This document shows, one piece after another, positions 21,288 through 30,509 of a stretch of 37,162 nt of DNA. The stretch is from positions 1 through 37,162 of the forward strand of contig JAFIFU010000035.1 of the NCBI GenBank assembly GCA_020831885.1, in the 5' to 3' direction. Numbering within the stretch: the stretch's first letter is position 1; each line of letters begins with the position of its first letter. This DNA comes from Ectothiorhodospiraceae bacterium (GTDB lineage: Bacteria; Pseudomonadota; Gammaproteobacteria; Nitrococcales; Aquisalimonadaceae). The position numbers were made by a program, and so were the translations under genes. The notes under the pieces are model-generated. The model was not told the origin of the DNA, did no database searches, and worked only from the letters and a program-made list of their open reading frames with translations.

Positions 21288-23549
21288 ATGTTCTCGGCAC
21301 TGATGAATTTCATGCGCAGCAACAACCTGCTGCCCAGCATCTCCGACACGGAGCGCCAGGCCCTGGAGGCCGGCACGGTCTGGGTGGACGGCCAGATCTT
21401 CTCCGGCAATCCTGATTTCCGCCGGATGCTGGATGAGCCCTACAGCAGGCTGAGCGAGGAGGAGCAGGCCTTTCTGGACGGGCCGGCCGAGGAGCTCTGC
21501 CGCATGGTGGATGCTTACCAGGTGGAGCGCACCCGCAAGGTGCCGGACGAGATCATCGACTATATCAGGCAGCAGGGCTTCATGGGCATGATCGTCCCCC
21601 GGGAGTACGGCGGCAAGGGTTTCTCCACGCTGGCGGTATCCGCGGTCATGGCCAAGGTCAACGCCTATTCCTCCGCCGTGGGCACCTTCGTGGTGATTCC
21701 CAACTCCCTGGGTGCTGCGGAGCTGCTCAAGCACTATGGAACCGAGGAACAGAAGCGGGAATACCTGCCGAAGCTGGCGTCCGGAGAATACATCCCCTGC
21801 TTTGGGTTGACCGAACCCACCGCCGGCTCCGATGCGGCCTCCATTCGCGCCGAGGGCGTGGTCTTCCGGGATGATGCCGGCGAGGTGAAGATCCGTCTGA
21901 ACTTCCGTAAGCGCTACATCACGCTGGCACCGGTGGCCAATCTGATCTCCCTGGCCTTCCGGATGCACGATCCCGACGATCTGCTGGGCATGGGAGAGCG
22001 TCCGGGCATCACCGTGATCATGCTGAAGAAGGGCACACCGGGACTGAAGACCGGGGATCACCACGTCCCCATCGGGGACGGATTCTACAACGGGCCCATC
22101 GTCGGCGAGGACGTGATTGCCTCACCGGATCAGATCATCGGCGGGCCGGCTTACGCCGGTCAGGGCTGGCGTATGCTGATGGAGCAATTGGCGGGTGGTC
22201 GTGCGGTCTCCCTGCCTGCCGGGGCCATCGGCGGCATGAAGGCGGTGGCCGCCGTCACCGGTGCCTACTCCATGGTCCGTTACCAGTTCGGCATCCCCAT
22301 CGGCTTGATGGAGGGAGTGCAGGACAAGGTGGCAGGGATCGCCGCCATGGCCTATCTGTTCGAGGGTGCCCGGGTCTTCACCTGTTCCGCCATCGACAAC
22401 GGCCAGCAACCGCCGGTGGTCTCCGCATTGATGAAGGCCAGCAGCACCGAGGTCGTGCAGCGCTTGCTCAAGGATGGCATGGACGTGTTCTCCGGCGCCG
22501 GTGTGATGCAGGGGCCCAACAATATCCTGGGCAGTGGCTACAGTGGGGCACCGGTTGGCATCACCGTGGAAGGCGCCAACATCATGACCCGGACGCTGAT
22601 GATCTTCGGCCAGGGAGCCACCCGATGCCATCCGTATGCGCTGCCCCTGGTGCGGGCCGTGGAAAGCGACGACGTGAAGGCCTTCCGCCGGAATCTGCTG
22701 GACTGGCTGAAACATACCCTGGCCAACTGGGGGCGCACCAGGGTCCGGGGGATCACCCGCGGTTACAGCGCCGGCAGCCCGGTGGAAGGGCCCACGGCCA
22801 CCTATTACCGCCGCCTGGCCTGGGCCAGTTCCCGCTATGCCTTGCTCACCGACCTGGCCATGTACTTCATCGGCGGCAAGCTGAAGGCACGGGGCAACCT
22901 CACAGGCCGCTACGCGGACGCACTCACCTGGCAGGTGCTGGCCCTCTCCGCCCTGCGTCGCTACGAGGCCGAGGGTCGCCGGGAGGAGGATCTGCCGCTG
23001 GTGCGGTACGCCTGCGAGTACGCGTTGGCCCGGATTCAGGAGGCCTTCGAGGGGATTCATGCCAACTTCGACGCCCCGGTGGTGGGCTGGTGGTTGCGCT
23101 GGCCGGCGGCGCTGTTCCTGCGCCTGAATCCGCTTTCCCGCGGACCGGGCGATGAACTCATCCCCCAGGTGGCCGCCTCCATTCAATCGCTGGGCGATCA
23201 GTACGAGCGCATCACGCAGGGCATGGCCCGGCCCCAGGAGGGTGCGCCGGGGGCCGGGCGGTTGCTGCGGGCTTTCCGCCTGCAGCACGAGGCGCAGCCG
23301 GCGGCAGCCAAGATCGCACGGGCGCAGAAAGTCCGGGATCTGCCCCGTGGTCCGGCCTACGAGCAGATCGGCCTGGCGCTGGAGAAGGGCATCATTTCCG
23401 AGACCGAGGCCCAGCAGTTGCGCCAGGCCCACGAAGCCGCCCTGGAGGCCATCGAGGTGGATGTGTTCACTCCGGAAGAGTACTTTGGCCCCGGGGTGAA
23501 ACCGGCCCACGGCGAGGCCGGCCCGGCGGTGGCGGCGGCTGGGCGCTGA
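21288..23549 (+). CDS. fadE: FadE-type acyl-CoA dehydrogenase
   Basis: This 753-residue long-form acyl-CoA dehydrogenase (FadE with the C-terminal DUF1974 extension) catalyses the first step of fatty-acid beta-oxidation. The N-terminal domain includes VPREYGGKGFSTLAVSAVMA. The FAD loop is CFGLTEPTAGSDAASIRAEG, the beta domain has RKRYITLAPVANLISLAFRM, and the C-terminal helical core contains GAGVMQGPNNILGSGYSGAP. The DUF1974-like tail begins near 500 (NLTGRYADALTWQVLALSAL) and ends EEYFGPG. ATG 21288 follows a strong AGGAGG. The frame runs 45 codons further upstream but crosses the repeat copy. Confidence 0.9.
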   Translation: MFSALMNFMRSNNLLPSISDTERQALEAGTVWVDGQIFSGNPDFRRMLDEPYSRLSEEEQAFLDGPAEELCRMVDAYQVERTRKVPDEIIDYIRQQGFMGMIVPREYGGKGFSTLAVSAVMAKVNAYSSAVGTFVVIPNSLGAAELLKHYGTEEQKREYLPKLASGEYIPCFGLTEPTAGSDAASIRAEGVVFRDDAGEVKIRLNFRKRYITLAPVANLISLAFRMHDPDDLLGMGERPGITVIMLKKGTPGLKTGDHHVPIGDGFYNGPIVGEDVIASPDQIIGGPAYAGQGWRMLMEQLAGGRAVSLPAGAIGGMKAVAAVTGAYSMVRYQFGIPIGLMEGVQDKVAGIAAMAYLFEGARVFTCSAIDNGQQPPVVSALMKASSTEVVQRLLKDGMDVFSGAGVMQGPNNILGSGYSGAPVGITVEGANIMTRTLMIFGQGATRCHPYALPLVRAVESDDVKAFRRNLLDWLKHTLANWGRTRVRGITRGYSAGSPVEGPTATYYRRLAWASSRYALLTDLAMYFIGGKLKARGNLTGRYADALTWQVLALSALRRYEAEGRREEDLPLVRYACEYALARIQEAFEGIHANFDAPVVGWWLRWPAALFLRLNPLSRGPGDELIPQVAASIQSLGDQYERITQGMARPQEGAPGAGRLLRAFRLQHEAQPAAAKIARAQKVRDLPRGPAYEQIGLALEKGIISETEAQQLRQAHEAALEAIEVDVFTPEEYFGPGVKPAHGEAGPAVAAAGR

Positions 23550-23632
23550 TCCTTCCGCAGGGATAGGGGGCCGGGAGTCTCCAACGGCTCGCTGATGGCG
23601 GCCCCACCTATTGGATGCCGGCCGGGGTCGCC

Positions 23633-25747
23633 TTATTGCTGACCGCTTTCCAGCATGGCGGAACGGTGGCGTAACTGTGCGGTCATGCTGGATGCCTTCA
23701 CCGCCTCGCCGAAGGTGGTGATCCCCTGGGCCTCCAGCCGCTCCAGGAAGCGTACGAGCAGTTCCGCGGTGGCCATGGTGTCGCCACGGGCCGTGTGGCG
23801 TCCGGTGATATTGACCCCGTAGCGCTCACAGATAGCGTCCAGCGAGTGGTCTTCCTCGTCACCATCGAGCATGGAGGACAGCAGCAGCGTGTCCAGGAGC
23901 GGGTTGTCGAATTTCACCCCGCACTCGGCTTCCTTCAGGCTGATGAATTTCATGTCGAAGGCCGCATTGTGTGCCACCAGGACCGCATCGCCCACGAAAT
24001 CCCGGAACTGGGGGAGAACGACCTGAATCGAGGGTTTTTCCTTCACGTCCTCGTCCGTGATGCCGTGGAACCGGGTGGAATCCGGGGGAATGCCGCGACC
24101 GGGATTGATCAGGCGCTCGAAGGTCTCGCCGGTGAGAATCCGTCGTTTCACCACACGGACGCCGGCAATGGAGATGATTTCGTCTTCCGCCGGGTTGAGT
24201 CCGGTCATCTCGCAGTCGAACACCACGAAGCTGAGATCCGCCAGGCGTTTGCCCGCCAGTTCCTCGCTGCCCTCGTGTTCGCGCATGAGGCCGAAGTCGT
24301 AGAACTCCGGCCGCGCCGGCAGGCGTCTGGGTTCCGGGAGAAACTGAGGGCGCGTCGGAGCGGGGAGCGGAAGCCGCAGCAGCGCCCAGCCCGCGCGCCG
24401 GGCTGGCTGGCTCCAGACCTCGCAGTCGTGCCGTTCCAGAATATCACGCAGGCGCTGGTCGCCGTCCTCGTCGCCGCAGGGGCTGTCCAGCCATTCCTCC
24501 AACAGGCCCGCCGGCACCGGACGCCCTTCCCAGTTCAGGTCCAGGTACACGTTGCGGTCGCCCAGCATGGATTCCACATCGAATGCCTCGCGGCCGGTGT
24601 GGGCATGGAGGTGGCGCACCAGGCAGTCCAGTGCCTGCATCAGGGACAGGCTGTCGCCGTGCAGCCAGAGCGGGATGCCCACCAGGGTGACATGCACCCG
24701 GGGTAGATCCTCCAGGCGCTGCTCCAGGCAGCTCACCAGATCGGTCACCAGCACATCGGCCATGGGCCAGCGGCCCAACAGGTGGCCACGGATCTGCCGC
24801 GCCAGACCGTCCAGGCGTTCGCTCAGGGCCTCGCTCTCGCTCAGCAGAACCTGATCGAACCGGTCCCGTTCGTCGGGATGCATGTCCGGATACTGGCTGA
24901 TGGTTTCCGCGGCGGCGCGCAGATTGGCGGCGATGCCGCGTAGATCCCGGGTCAGTGCGCGTCGGACCGCGTCCCCCCGGGCGAGCAGCGCCACATCCTC
25001 CGAGATGTCCACCAGGGTGACCAGGTAGCCGGTGACCTCGCCTTTCGCGTCCAGGATCAGGGCCATGCGGCCGTGCAGCATGTACAGGGCGTCGGCGCTG
25101 GTGCAGACGAAGGGAGCGGTAAGCTCCGCCGGGGCCTCGTGATCCTCCCGGTGGCGGCGTTCCAGCCGTTCCAGCGTGTGCTGGACCGGCGGCTGGGAGA
25201 GCACGTTGAACAGCGAACGGCCCAGGCCGATGTGTTCCGGCATGCCCAGGATGGCCACGGCCGCCTTGTTGTACAGCATGATCTGATGCTGACGGTTGCA
25301 GACCAGCACGCCCTCGGTCAGCCCCTGTAGTATCACTTCCAACCAGGTTTTCTGTTCATCCACCTGCGCCGTGGCGGATTCCATGGCCTTGCGGATCTCC
25401 CGGCGGGATGCGCGTAACTGGTCTGCCATGGCCTGTACCGCCTCCGGCAACTGACCCAGGGCGTGGTGCTCCGGCAGCGGTAGCTGCTGTTCGGGACTGC
25501 GGGACTCCAGTATGGCCCGGATCCCCCGGGTGAGCTTCCGCGACGGCCGCATCAGTAACCGGTCCAGCAGCAGCCAGGCGAAACCCACCAGAACGGCAAG
25601 CCCCAGACCGCCCAGCAGTGCCGCCATGAAAGGGCGCTGCCCATCGGAGGTTTCCGGCGCCACGGAATAGGCCACGACGATGATGATGGACACGGCGGCG
25701 ACGCCGATGCCGAGAAAAAGCAGATTGATCAGTTGTCGCGTTTGCAT
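23633..25747 (-). CDS. Membrane PAS sensor fused to DEDDh 3'-5' exonuclease
   Basis: This 704-residue protein has two N-terminal helices (about 7-28 and 40-65), a HAMP-like linker and coiled coil, and a PAS domain (about 140-265, VILQGLTEGVLVCNRQHQIM). A kinase-like region follows (about 270-475) that lacks a clear phosphoacceptor His or N-box. It ends with a DnaQ-type exonuclease (about 510-680): FDCEMTGL, HNAAFDMKF and HTARGD give a complete DEDDh site. ATG 25747 is chosen because the preceding gene stops just 5 nt upstream; the earlier frame overlaps that gene. The family is known beside acetate-type symporters and DUF294 proteins, but its nucleic-acid substrate is not established. It is last in the minus-strand cluster. 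Confidence 0.85.
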   Translation of the reverse strand: MQTRQLINLLFLGIGVAAVSIIIVVAYSVAPETSDGQRPFMAALLGGLGLAVLVGFAWLLLDRLLMRPSRKLTRGIRAILESRSPEQQLPLPEHHALGQLPEAVQAMADQLRASRREIRKAMESATAQVDEQKTWLEVILQGLTEGVLVCNRQHQIMLYNKAAVAILGMPEHIGLGRSLFNVLSQPPVQHTLERLERRHREDHEAPAELTAPFVCTSADALYMLHGRMALILDAKGEVTGYLVTLVDISEDVALLARGDAVRRALTRDLRGIAANLRAAAETISQYPDMHPDERDRFDQVLLSESEALSERLDGLARQIRGHLLGRWPMADVLVTDLVSCLEQRLEDLPRVHVTLVGIPLWLHGDSLSLMQALDCLVRHLHAHTGREAFDVESMLGDRNVYLDLNWEGRPVPAGLLEEWLDSPCGDEDGDQRLRDILERHDCEVWSQPARRAGWALLRLPLPAPTRPQFLPEPRRLPARPEFYDFGLMREHEGSEELAGKRLADLSFVVFDCEMTGLNPAEDEIISIAGVRVVKRRILTGETFERLINPGRGIPPDSTRFHGITDEDVKEKPSIQVVLPQFRDFVGDAVLVAHNAAFDMKFISLKEAECGVKFDNPLLDTLLLSSMLDGDEEDHSLDAICERYGVNITGRHTARGDTMATAELLVRFLERLEAQGITTFGEAVKASSMTAQLRHRSAMLESGQQ

Positions 25748-25752
25748 GAGCG

Positions 25753-27192
25753 TCAGTTGATGGCCGTGCCTACCAGGCGTTGATGGACCTGTTCCAGCAG
25801 CCCTCGGGATGCCTTCATGCTCCGCACCAGGGTCTCCTGCTCCCGTCGGGTGAGGCTCTCGGGCGGAACATGCTGCCCCGCGGGTTGGCCCGCGTTCAGG
25901 TTGCGGGCCTGTTGTTTCAGCAACAGCCGACACATGTATGCGAAAGCATGGCTCAGTTCGTCCCGGGCGTCATTGTCCAGCACCCCCTGTTGATGGAGGC
26001 CGGCCAGACGTTCCAGCGTGGAATGTGCACTGATCCCGCAGGACAGGGCGAACAGGCGCACGCCTTCCACCACCGGCATGAAGCCATCGCGCTTCAGGTT
26101 CAGTTCTCCTGCATGTGGGCTTTCACCACCTTCGGTGCGCAGGCGGTCGAACCAGCCCAGGCCCACCTCCTTGATGGACTCATTCAGCATCAGTGCCCGG
26201 AGAAACCCCGGCGCGGAGGAGACGGCGCGGATCATGTCCTGGCGCAGGGTCTCCCCCAGCTCTCTGTCGCCGGCGACCCCGCGGACATCCAGCAGAATGC
26301 AGGCGTTGAGCAGCGCCTGGGGACTGCGTCGGCGGATCCAGCTCCGGAGCTGGCGCTGCCACTGGGACAGGGTCTTGCGCCAGAGCGGATTGCTGACCAT
26401 GACATGGCCCGGACACCGGGGAATGCCAGCGGCATCCAGACGGTCCGTAATCCGTACCGCCAGTTCGGCGAAGTAGCTGTCGATGGCGTTGTGCGCCTGG
26501 TCCGGATAGTCGTCGATGACCAGCGCATTGTCCTGATCGGGAGCCAGCAGGTTCTCACAGCGCCCGCCGGAGCCCATAACAAGCAATGTGAAACCTGCGG
26601 GCGGTGTCCCCCAGCCGTCTTCCTCCAGGCTGGCCACACTGGCATCCAGGGCCCGCCGGTAGATGTCGTCGTTGATGGCGGACAGCAAGCGCTGGATATC
26701 CGCGGTGGCGATGTCCGTGCCCAGCAGTTCCCTGGTCAGGGCCGGTTTGAGCGCCGGCAAGGCCGGTAGAGCCAATGCCGCATTCTCGCCGGACAGTGAG
26801 GAGGGCAGGAGTTGAGCCAACAGCTCTTGCGGCCGCACCCGGCCCACCAGGGCGCCGGAGCGGTCCACCACCAGCAGCGGGGTATCTCCGGTCAGACGGA
26901 TCACCAGACGAAGGACGGGGTTCTCCGCCTGGACCAGTTCGGGGGAGGGATCCATGGCATCCATCGCCCGGGCCTGGCGCAGCCCCGGGTCGGCCAGATG
27001 CCGGATCAGCCCCCGGGCGGTGATCTGCCCCTGGACCTGGCCGCCCGGCCGCAGTACCACCGCGTGATCCACCCCGGCATCCGCCATGTGTGCCATGACC
27101 TGCTGCAGGGGTGTGTGCCCGGTACAGGTCACGGCCACCGGGCGCGCCAGGGCGCCAATCCCTCGGCTCAACAGTTCGGCGATGCGATCCAT
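25753..27192 (-). CDS. CBS-pair/DUF294 putative nucleotidyltransferase
   Basis: This 479-residue protein has two CBS-like repeats (about 10-130). A helical linker leads to the nucleotidyltransferase core with GSGGRCE at 207-213 and DQDN at 219-222, then a DUF294 C-terminal helical domain. The core motif is the GlnD-like G-S-x-G-R...D-x-D pattern, so nucleotidyl transfer to a protein or small molecule is possible but unproven. It is one of three paralogues in the cluster. GRCE replaces the usual GRQE. It starts 2 nt before the previous gene's stop region and ends 5 nt before the exonuclease gene, so all three are tightly coupled. Confidence 0.85.
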   Translation of the reverse strand: MDRIAELLSRGIGALARPVAVTCTGHTPLQQVMAHMADAGVDHAVVLRPGGQVQGQITARGLIRHLADPGLRQARAMDAMDPSPELVQAENPVLRLVIRLTGDTPLLVVDRSGALVGRVRPQELLAQLLPSSLSGENAALALPALPALKPALTRELLGTDIATADIQRLLSAINDDIYRRALDASVASLEEDGWGTPPAGFTLLVMGSGGRCENLLAPDQDNALVIDDYPDQAHNAIDSYFAELAVRITDRLDAAGIPRCPGHVMVSNPLWRKTLSQWQRQLRSWIRRRSPQALLNACILLDVRGVAGDRELGETLRQDMIRAVSSAPGFLRALMLNESIKEVGLGWFDRLRTEGGESPHAGELNLKRDGFMPVVEGVRLFALSCGISAHSTLERLAGLHQQGVLDNDARDELSHAFAYMCRLLLKQQARNLNAGQPAGQHVPPESLTRREQETLVRSMKASRGLLEQVHQRLVGTAIN

Positions 27193-27193
27193 C

Positions 27194-28267
27194 TCAGGCG
27201 GCCTGCCCCAGTTTCAGCGCTTTCTGCATGGTGCCCACCGCGGCGAGCGCCTCCCGGAGATAACGCTGCTCCAGCGTGCAGCTTTCCTCCAGCGGCAGAA
27301 AGTTGTCCGGCTCCCTCTCCCGCTCCAGTCGCGCCGCCACGGGGCGGCCCCGGATTTCGGCCAGGGTGGTGTAGGCCAGCATCAGGTCGGCGGCGGAGCC
27401 CCGCTGGATCAGTCCGGTGTCCGCCGCTGCCCGGATGCGATCCAGGGTATTGATCGGGGTCAGCGTGCCCTGCAGGGCATAGTTCAGCGCCAGCTGGGTG
27501 ATGGGCAACAATCCGTGGTGTTTGAGGTTCACGCTGCCGGCGTGCTGCCCGCTCCAGACCCGGCGCAGGCGCCGGAACAGGCCCAGGGCAGGACTGGTCC
27601 GCAGCGCGTTCTCCGCCGCCAGGGTGAGAAACCGGCTGTCCCGGGAGGCCTGCCGCAGCGCGTCCTGGCGCAGGGGCTCGAACAGGCCGCCGTCGCCATG
27701 CACCGCCCGCAGATCGAAGTAGTGGGATGCGAGCATGACGGCCTTGCCCTCCGGGTGAGCGATGGTTTCCCGGAGCAAGTGGCGCCAACTGCTCCGGCTC
27801 CGCCGCCAGTGGCGCTCCCGCGGGCTGACGCCGCCGGGGCAGTGACGGATGCCGCAGGCGGCCAGGCCGTCGGTGACAAATTCGCCCAGTCGCTGGAACC
27901 AGGCATCCGCCTCCGGTGCCAGCCCGTCGGCGTAGATCAGGGCGTTGTCCTGGTCGGTATGGACGGTCTGTTCCTGGCGTCCCTGGGAGCCGCAGGCCAG
28001 CCAGGCGTACGGACCGGGGGCAGGGGTCATCCGCGCCTCGGCCAGCTGGATCAACCGCACCGTGAGTGCGTCCACCAGCCCGGCCACGATGCGGCCCTGG
28101 ATCTCCGCCCCGAAGCCCTGGCGCACCAGGCGGACCTGCAAGGCACGCATTCCCCGTGCCGCGTCCGCCAGGGTATCCACATCCTCTGCATCCCGGATCC
28201 GGTGGTGCAAACCGCTTCCCGGGAGAGGCACGTCATCGCTGTCCGTCAGTCCGGTTGGCGTCTGCAT
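27194..28267 (-). CDS. DUF294 putative nucleotidyltransferase lacking CBS domains
   Basis: This 357-residue paralogue of the two flanking nucleotidyltransferases has no cNMP or CBS sensor part. An N-terminal helical segment (20-80) precedes CGSQGRQEQ (92-100) and DQDN (105-108), followed by the DUF294 C-terminal helices (GLFRRLRRVWSGQHAGSVNL). The catalytic-type residues are retained. ATG 28267 follows AAGGTG; the frame remains open upstream through the terminator hairpin, so that extension is rejected. The gene lies directly after the intrinsic terminator that ends the symporter unit, with no clear promoter of its own. It may depend on readthrough. Confidence 0.8.
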   Translation of the reverse strand: MQTPTGLTDSDDVPLPGSGLHHRIRDAEDVDTLADAARGMRALQVRLVRQGFGAEIQGRIVAGLVDALTVRLIQLAEARMTPAPGPYAWLACGSQGRQEQTVHTDQDNALIYADGLAPEADAWFQRLGEFVTDGLAACGIRHCPGGVSPRERHWRRSRSSWRHLLRETIAHPEGKAVMLASHYFDLRAVHGDGGLFEPLRQDALRQASRDSRFLTLAAENALRTSPALGLFRRLRRVWSGQHAGSVNLKHHGLLPITQLALNYALQGTLTPINTLDRIRAAADTGLIQRGSAADLMLAYTTLAEIRGRPVAARLEREREPDNFLPLEESCTLEQRYLREALAAVGTMQKALKLGQAA

Positions 28268-28312
28268 GTTCACCTTGCCCTCCGCCCGACGTGTTTCGGG
28301 TGCTCTTGGACC

Positions 28313-28341
28313 AAAAAGGGGCCTGCCGTCGGGCAGGCCCC
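28313..28341 (-). terminator. Intrinsic terminator after the symporter genes
   Basis: GGGGCCTGCC (28318-28327) and GGCAGGCCCC (28332-28341) form a perfect 10-bp stem with a 4-nt loop. On the minus strand it is followed by five T (AAAAA at 28313-28317). It is the best rho-independent terminator in the window and is oriented to stop transcription leaving the large symporter gene. Confidence 0.88.
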
Positions 28342-28426
28342 TGTTCAGGCTTCTTTTCGGGGCCCGGAGCCGCCGGGTGGCCGATGTCCACATCGTACCA
28401 CCCGGCGTTTCCGGGCCAGCACCCCC

Positions 28427-30193
28427 TCAGTCGGCGCGTGGGACGCGCACGCTTTCCACCAGGTGCTGAATGTGCTCGGGCGGCGGCGCTGTCACCTTGG
28501 AAACCGCGTAGGCGACAGCAAAGTTGATCACCGCGCCGATCACGCCGAAGCCGGTGGGGTTGATGCCCAGGATCCAGCCTTCCGGGTTGTCCGGCAGCAT
28601 GGCGGTTTGCGGGAAGAAGAACCAGCCCTTGAAAATGAAGATGTACAACAGGGTGGTCCCCAGCCCCGCCAGCATGCCCGCGATGGCGCCTTCCTTGTTC
28701 ATCTTCTTGAAGAAGATGCCCATCATCAGGGTCGGGAACAGACTGGCGGCGGCAAGTCCGAAGGCCAGGGCCACCACCTCTGCCGCGAAGCCTGGTGGAT
28801 TGAGCCCCAGGTAACCGGCAAGGAGGATGGCCCCCGCCATACTGATCCGCGCCGCCAGTAGCTCGCCCTTCTGCGAGATGTTGGGTGTGAAAGTCCCCTT
28901 CAACAGGTCATGCGAGATGGCTGACGATATCGCCAGCAGCAGGCCCGCCGCGGTGGACAGGGCTGCCGCGATACCCCCCGCCGCCACCAGGGCGATCACC
29001 CAGTTGGGCAGGCCGGCGATCTCCGGGTTGGCCAGCACCATGATGTCGCGGTCGATCCGGGTGATCTCGTTGCCTTCCCAGCCCCATTCCTCTTCGGCCA
29101 TGGCGGCGAATTCCGGATTGCGATCGTTGTAGTACTGAATGCGGCCGTCCTGGTTCTTGTCCTCGAAGGTCAGCAGGCCGGTGCGCTCCCAGCGCTCCAT
29201 CCAGTCCGGCTTGTCCTCGAAGCGCAGGTTGCCTTCCTCCGTGCCGATCTCCCCGGGCTGTACCGTGTTCAGCAGGTTCCACATGGCCATGGCGCCCACC
29301 GCCGGTGCCGTGGTGTAGAGGATGGCAATGAACACCAGCGCCCAGCCGGCGGACTTACGCGCATCGCGGATGCGGGGGACGGTGAAGAACCGCACGATCA
29401 CGTGGGGCAGCCCGGCGGTGCCGATCATCAGCGAGATGGTGAGCAGGAACATGTTCATTTGCGTCATGTTCGCACCCACCGAGGTGTAGGCGGCGAAGCC
29501 GAGATCCACCAGGGTCTGATCCAGGGCCTGCAGCAGGTAGCGGCCGTCCTCCACGGTGGATCCCAGGCCGAGCTGCGGCAGCGGGTTACCGGTGAGCTGC
29601 AGCGAGATGAAGATGGCCGGCACCGTGTAGGCGAAGATCATGATCACGTACTGGGCGATCTGGGTATAGGTGATACCCTTCATGCCGCCGAACACGGCGT
29701 AGATGAATACGATCACCATGCCCGAGACCAGGCCCACGGTGAGGTCCACCTGCAGGATGTTGGAGAAGGCGATCCCCACACCACGCATCTGCCCGATCAC
29801 GTAGGTGATGGACATGGCGAGCAGGCTGATCACCGCCACCACCCGGGCCGTCCGGCTGTAGAAGCGGTCGCCGATGAACTCCGGCACAGTGAATTTGCCG
29901 AATTTCCGCAGGTACGGCGCCAGCAGCAAGGCCATGAGCACGTAGCCGCCGGTCCAGCCCATCAGGTAGGCACCGCCCCCGTACCCCAGGAAGGCGATCA
30001 GGCCGGCCATGGAGATGAAGCTGGCGGCGGACATCCAGTCGGCCGCCGTGGCCATGCCATTGGCCACCGGGTTCACGCCCTTGCCGGCCACGTAGAATTC
30101 ACTGGTAGAGCCGGCCTTCGCCCAGATCGCGATACCGATATAGATCGCGAAGGTCGCGCCGACGACGATGAAGCTTAATGTCTGCAAATCCAT
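28427..30193 (-). CDS. Na+/solute symporter large subunit, VC_2705 type (ActP-like)
   Basis: This 588-residue member of the sodium:solute symporter family has about 13 helices. It carries the family segments FYVAGKGVNPVANGMATAAD, MTQMNMFLLTISLMIGTAGL and AAALSTAAGLLLAISSAISH. It resembles acetate permease ActP but has an insert of about 100 residues (about 315-415) typical of the VC_2705-like branch that works with a DUF4212 small subunit. The insert contains DKNQDGRIQYYN (345-356), an EF-hand-like loop. The substrate is probably a small organic acid, by analogy. ATG 30193 follows AGGGG, and the small-subunit gene ends 13 nt upstream. Confidence 0.9.
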   Translation of the reverse strand: MDLQTLSFIVVGATFAIYIGIAIWAKAGSTSEFYVAGKGVNPVANGMATAADWMSAASFISMAGLIAFLGYGGGAYLMGWTGGYVLMALLLAPYLRKFGKFTVPEFIGDRFYSRTARVVAVISLLAMSITYVIGQMRGVGIAFSNILQVDLTVGLVSGMVIVFIYAVFGGMKGITYTQIAQYVIMIFAYTVPAIFISLQLTGNPLPQLGLGSTVEDGRYLLQALDQTLVDLGFAAYTSVGANMTQMNMFLLTISLMIGTAGLPHVIVRFFTVPRIRDARKSAGWALVFIAILYTTAPAVGAMAMWNLLNTVQPGEIGTEEGNLRFEDKPDWMERWERTGLLTFEDKNQDGRIQYYNDRNPEFAAMAEEEWGWEGNEITRIDRDIMVLANPEIAGLPNWVIALVAAGGIAAALSTAAGLLLAISSAISHDLLKGTFTPNISQKGELLAARISMAGAILLAGYLGLNPPGFAAEVVALAFGLAAASLFPTLMMGIFFKKMNKEGAIAGMLAGLGTTLLYIFIFKGWFFFPQTAMLPDNPEGWILGINPTGFGVIGAVINFAVAYAVSKVTAPPPEHIQHLVESVRVPRAD

Positions 30194-30206
30194 GATAAGT
30201 GCCCCT

Positions 30207-30470
30207 TTATTCTTCGTATACGTCGTACTGGCGATCCAGCTTGTTCATGCGCCAGGCGTAGAAGAAGATCAGCGCGATGAACGTGTAGATGGCGCCCTGC
30301 TGGGCAAACCAGAAGCCCAGCTTGTAGCCGGCGATCTCGATGGCGTTCAGGGGCTGCACCAGGATGATGCCGAAGCCGAGCGAAACGATCGCCCAGATGG
30401 CCATGCACCAGCCAATGATGCGTAAGTTCGTCTTCCAGTACTCGGCTCTGGATGCCTGTTGCTCTGTCAT
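30207..30470 (-). CDS. DUF4212 symporter small subunit
   Basis: This 87-residue protein has two membrane helices (about 18-37 and 54-74) and the DUF4212 pattern YWKTNLRIIGWCMAIWAIVS ... GFWFAQQGAIYTFIALIFFY. It is the small subunit that accompanies VC_2705-type sodium:solute symporters, comparable in position to YjcH beside ActP. ATG 30470 follows AGGAGG at 6 nt; seven more codons upstream are open but unlikely. It precedes the large subunit in the operon. Confidence 0.9.
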   Translation of the reverse strand: MTEQQASRAEYWKTNLRIIGWCMAIWAIVSLGFGIILVQPLNAIEIAGYKLGFWFAQQGAIYTFIALIFFYAWRMNKLDRQYDVYEE

Positions 30471-30509
30471 TGCATACCTCCTCCGTTTCACGCGTTGTAT
30501 AGCGACGCC

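Noticed and set aside
25748-25933. Upstream extension of the sensor-exonuclease
   Set aside because: It overlaps the end of the CBS/nucleotidyltransferase gene in another frame and is Pro/Gly/His-rich. ATG 25747 begins directly with a membrane helix.
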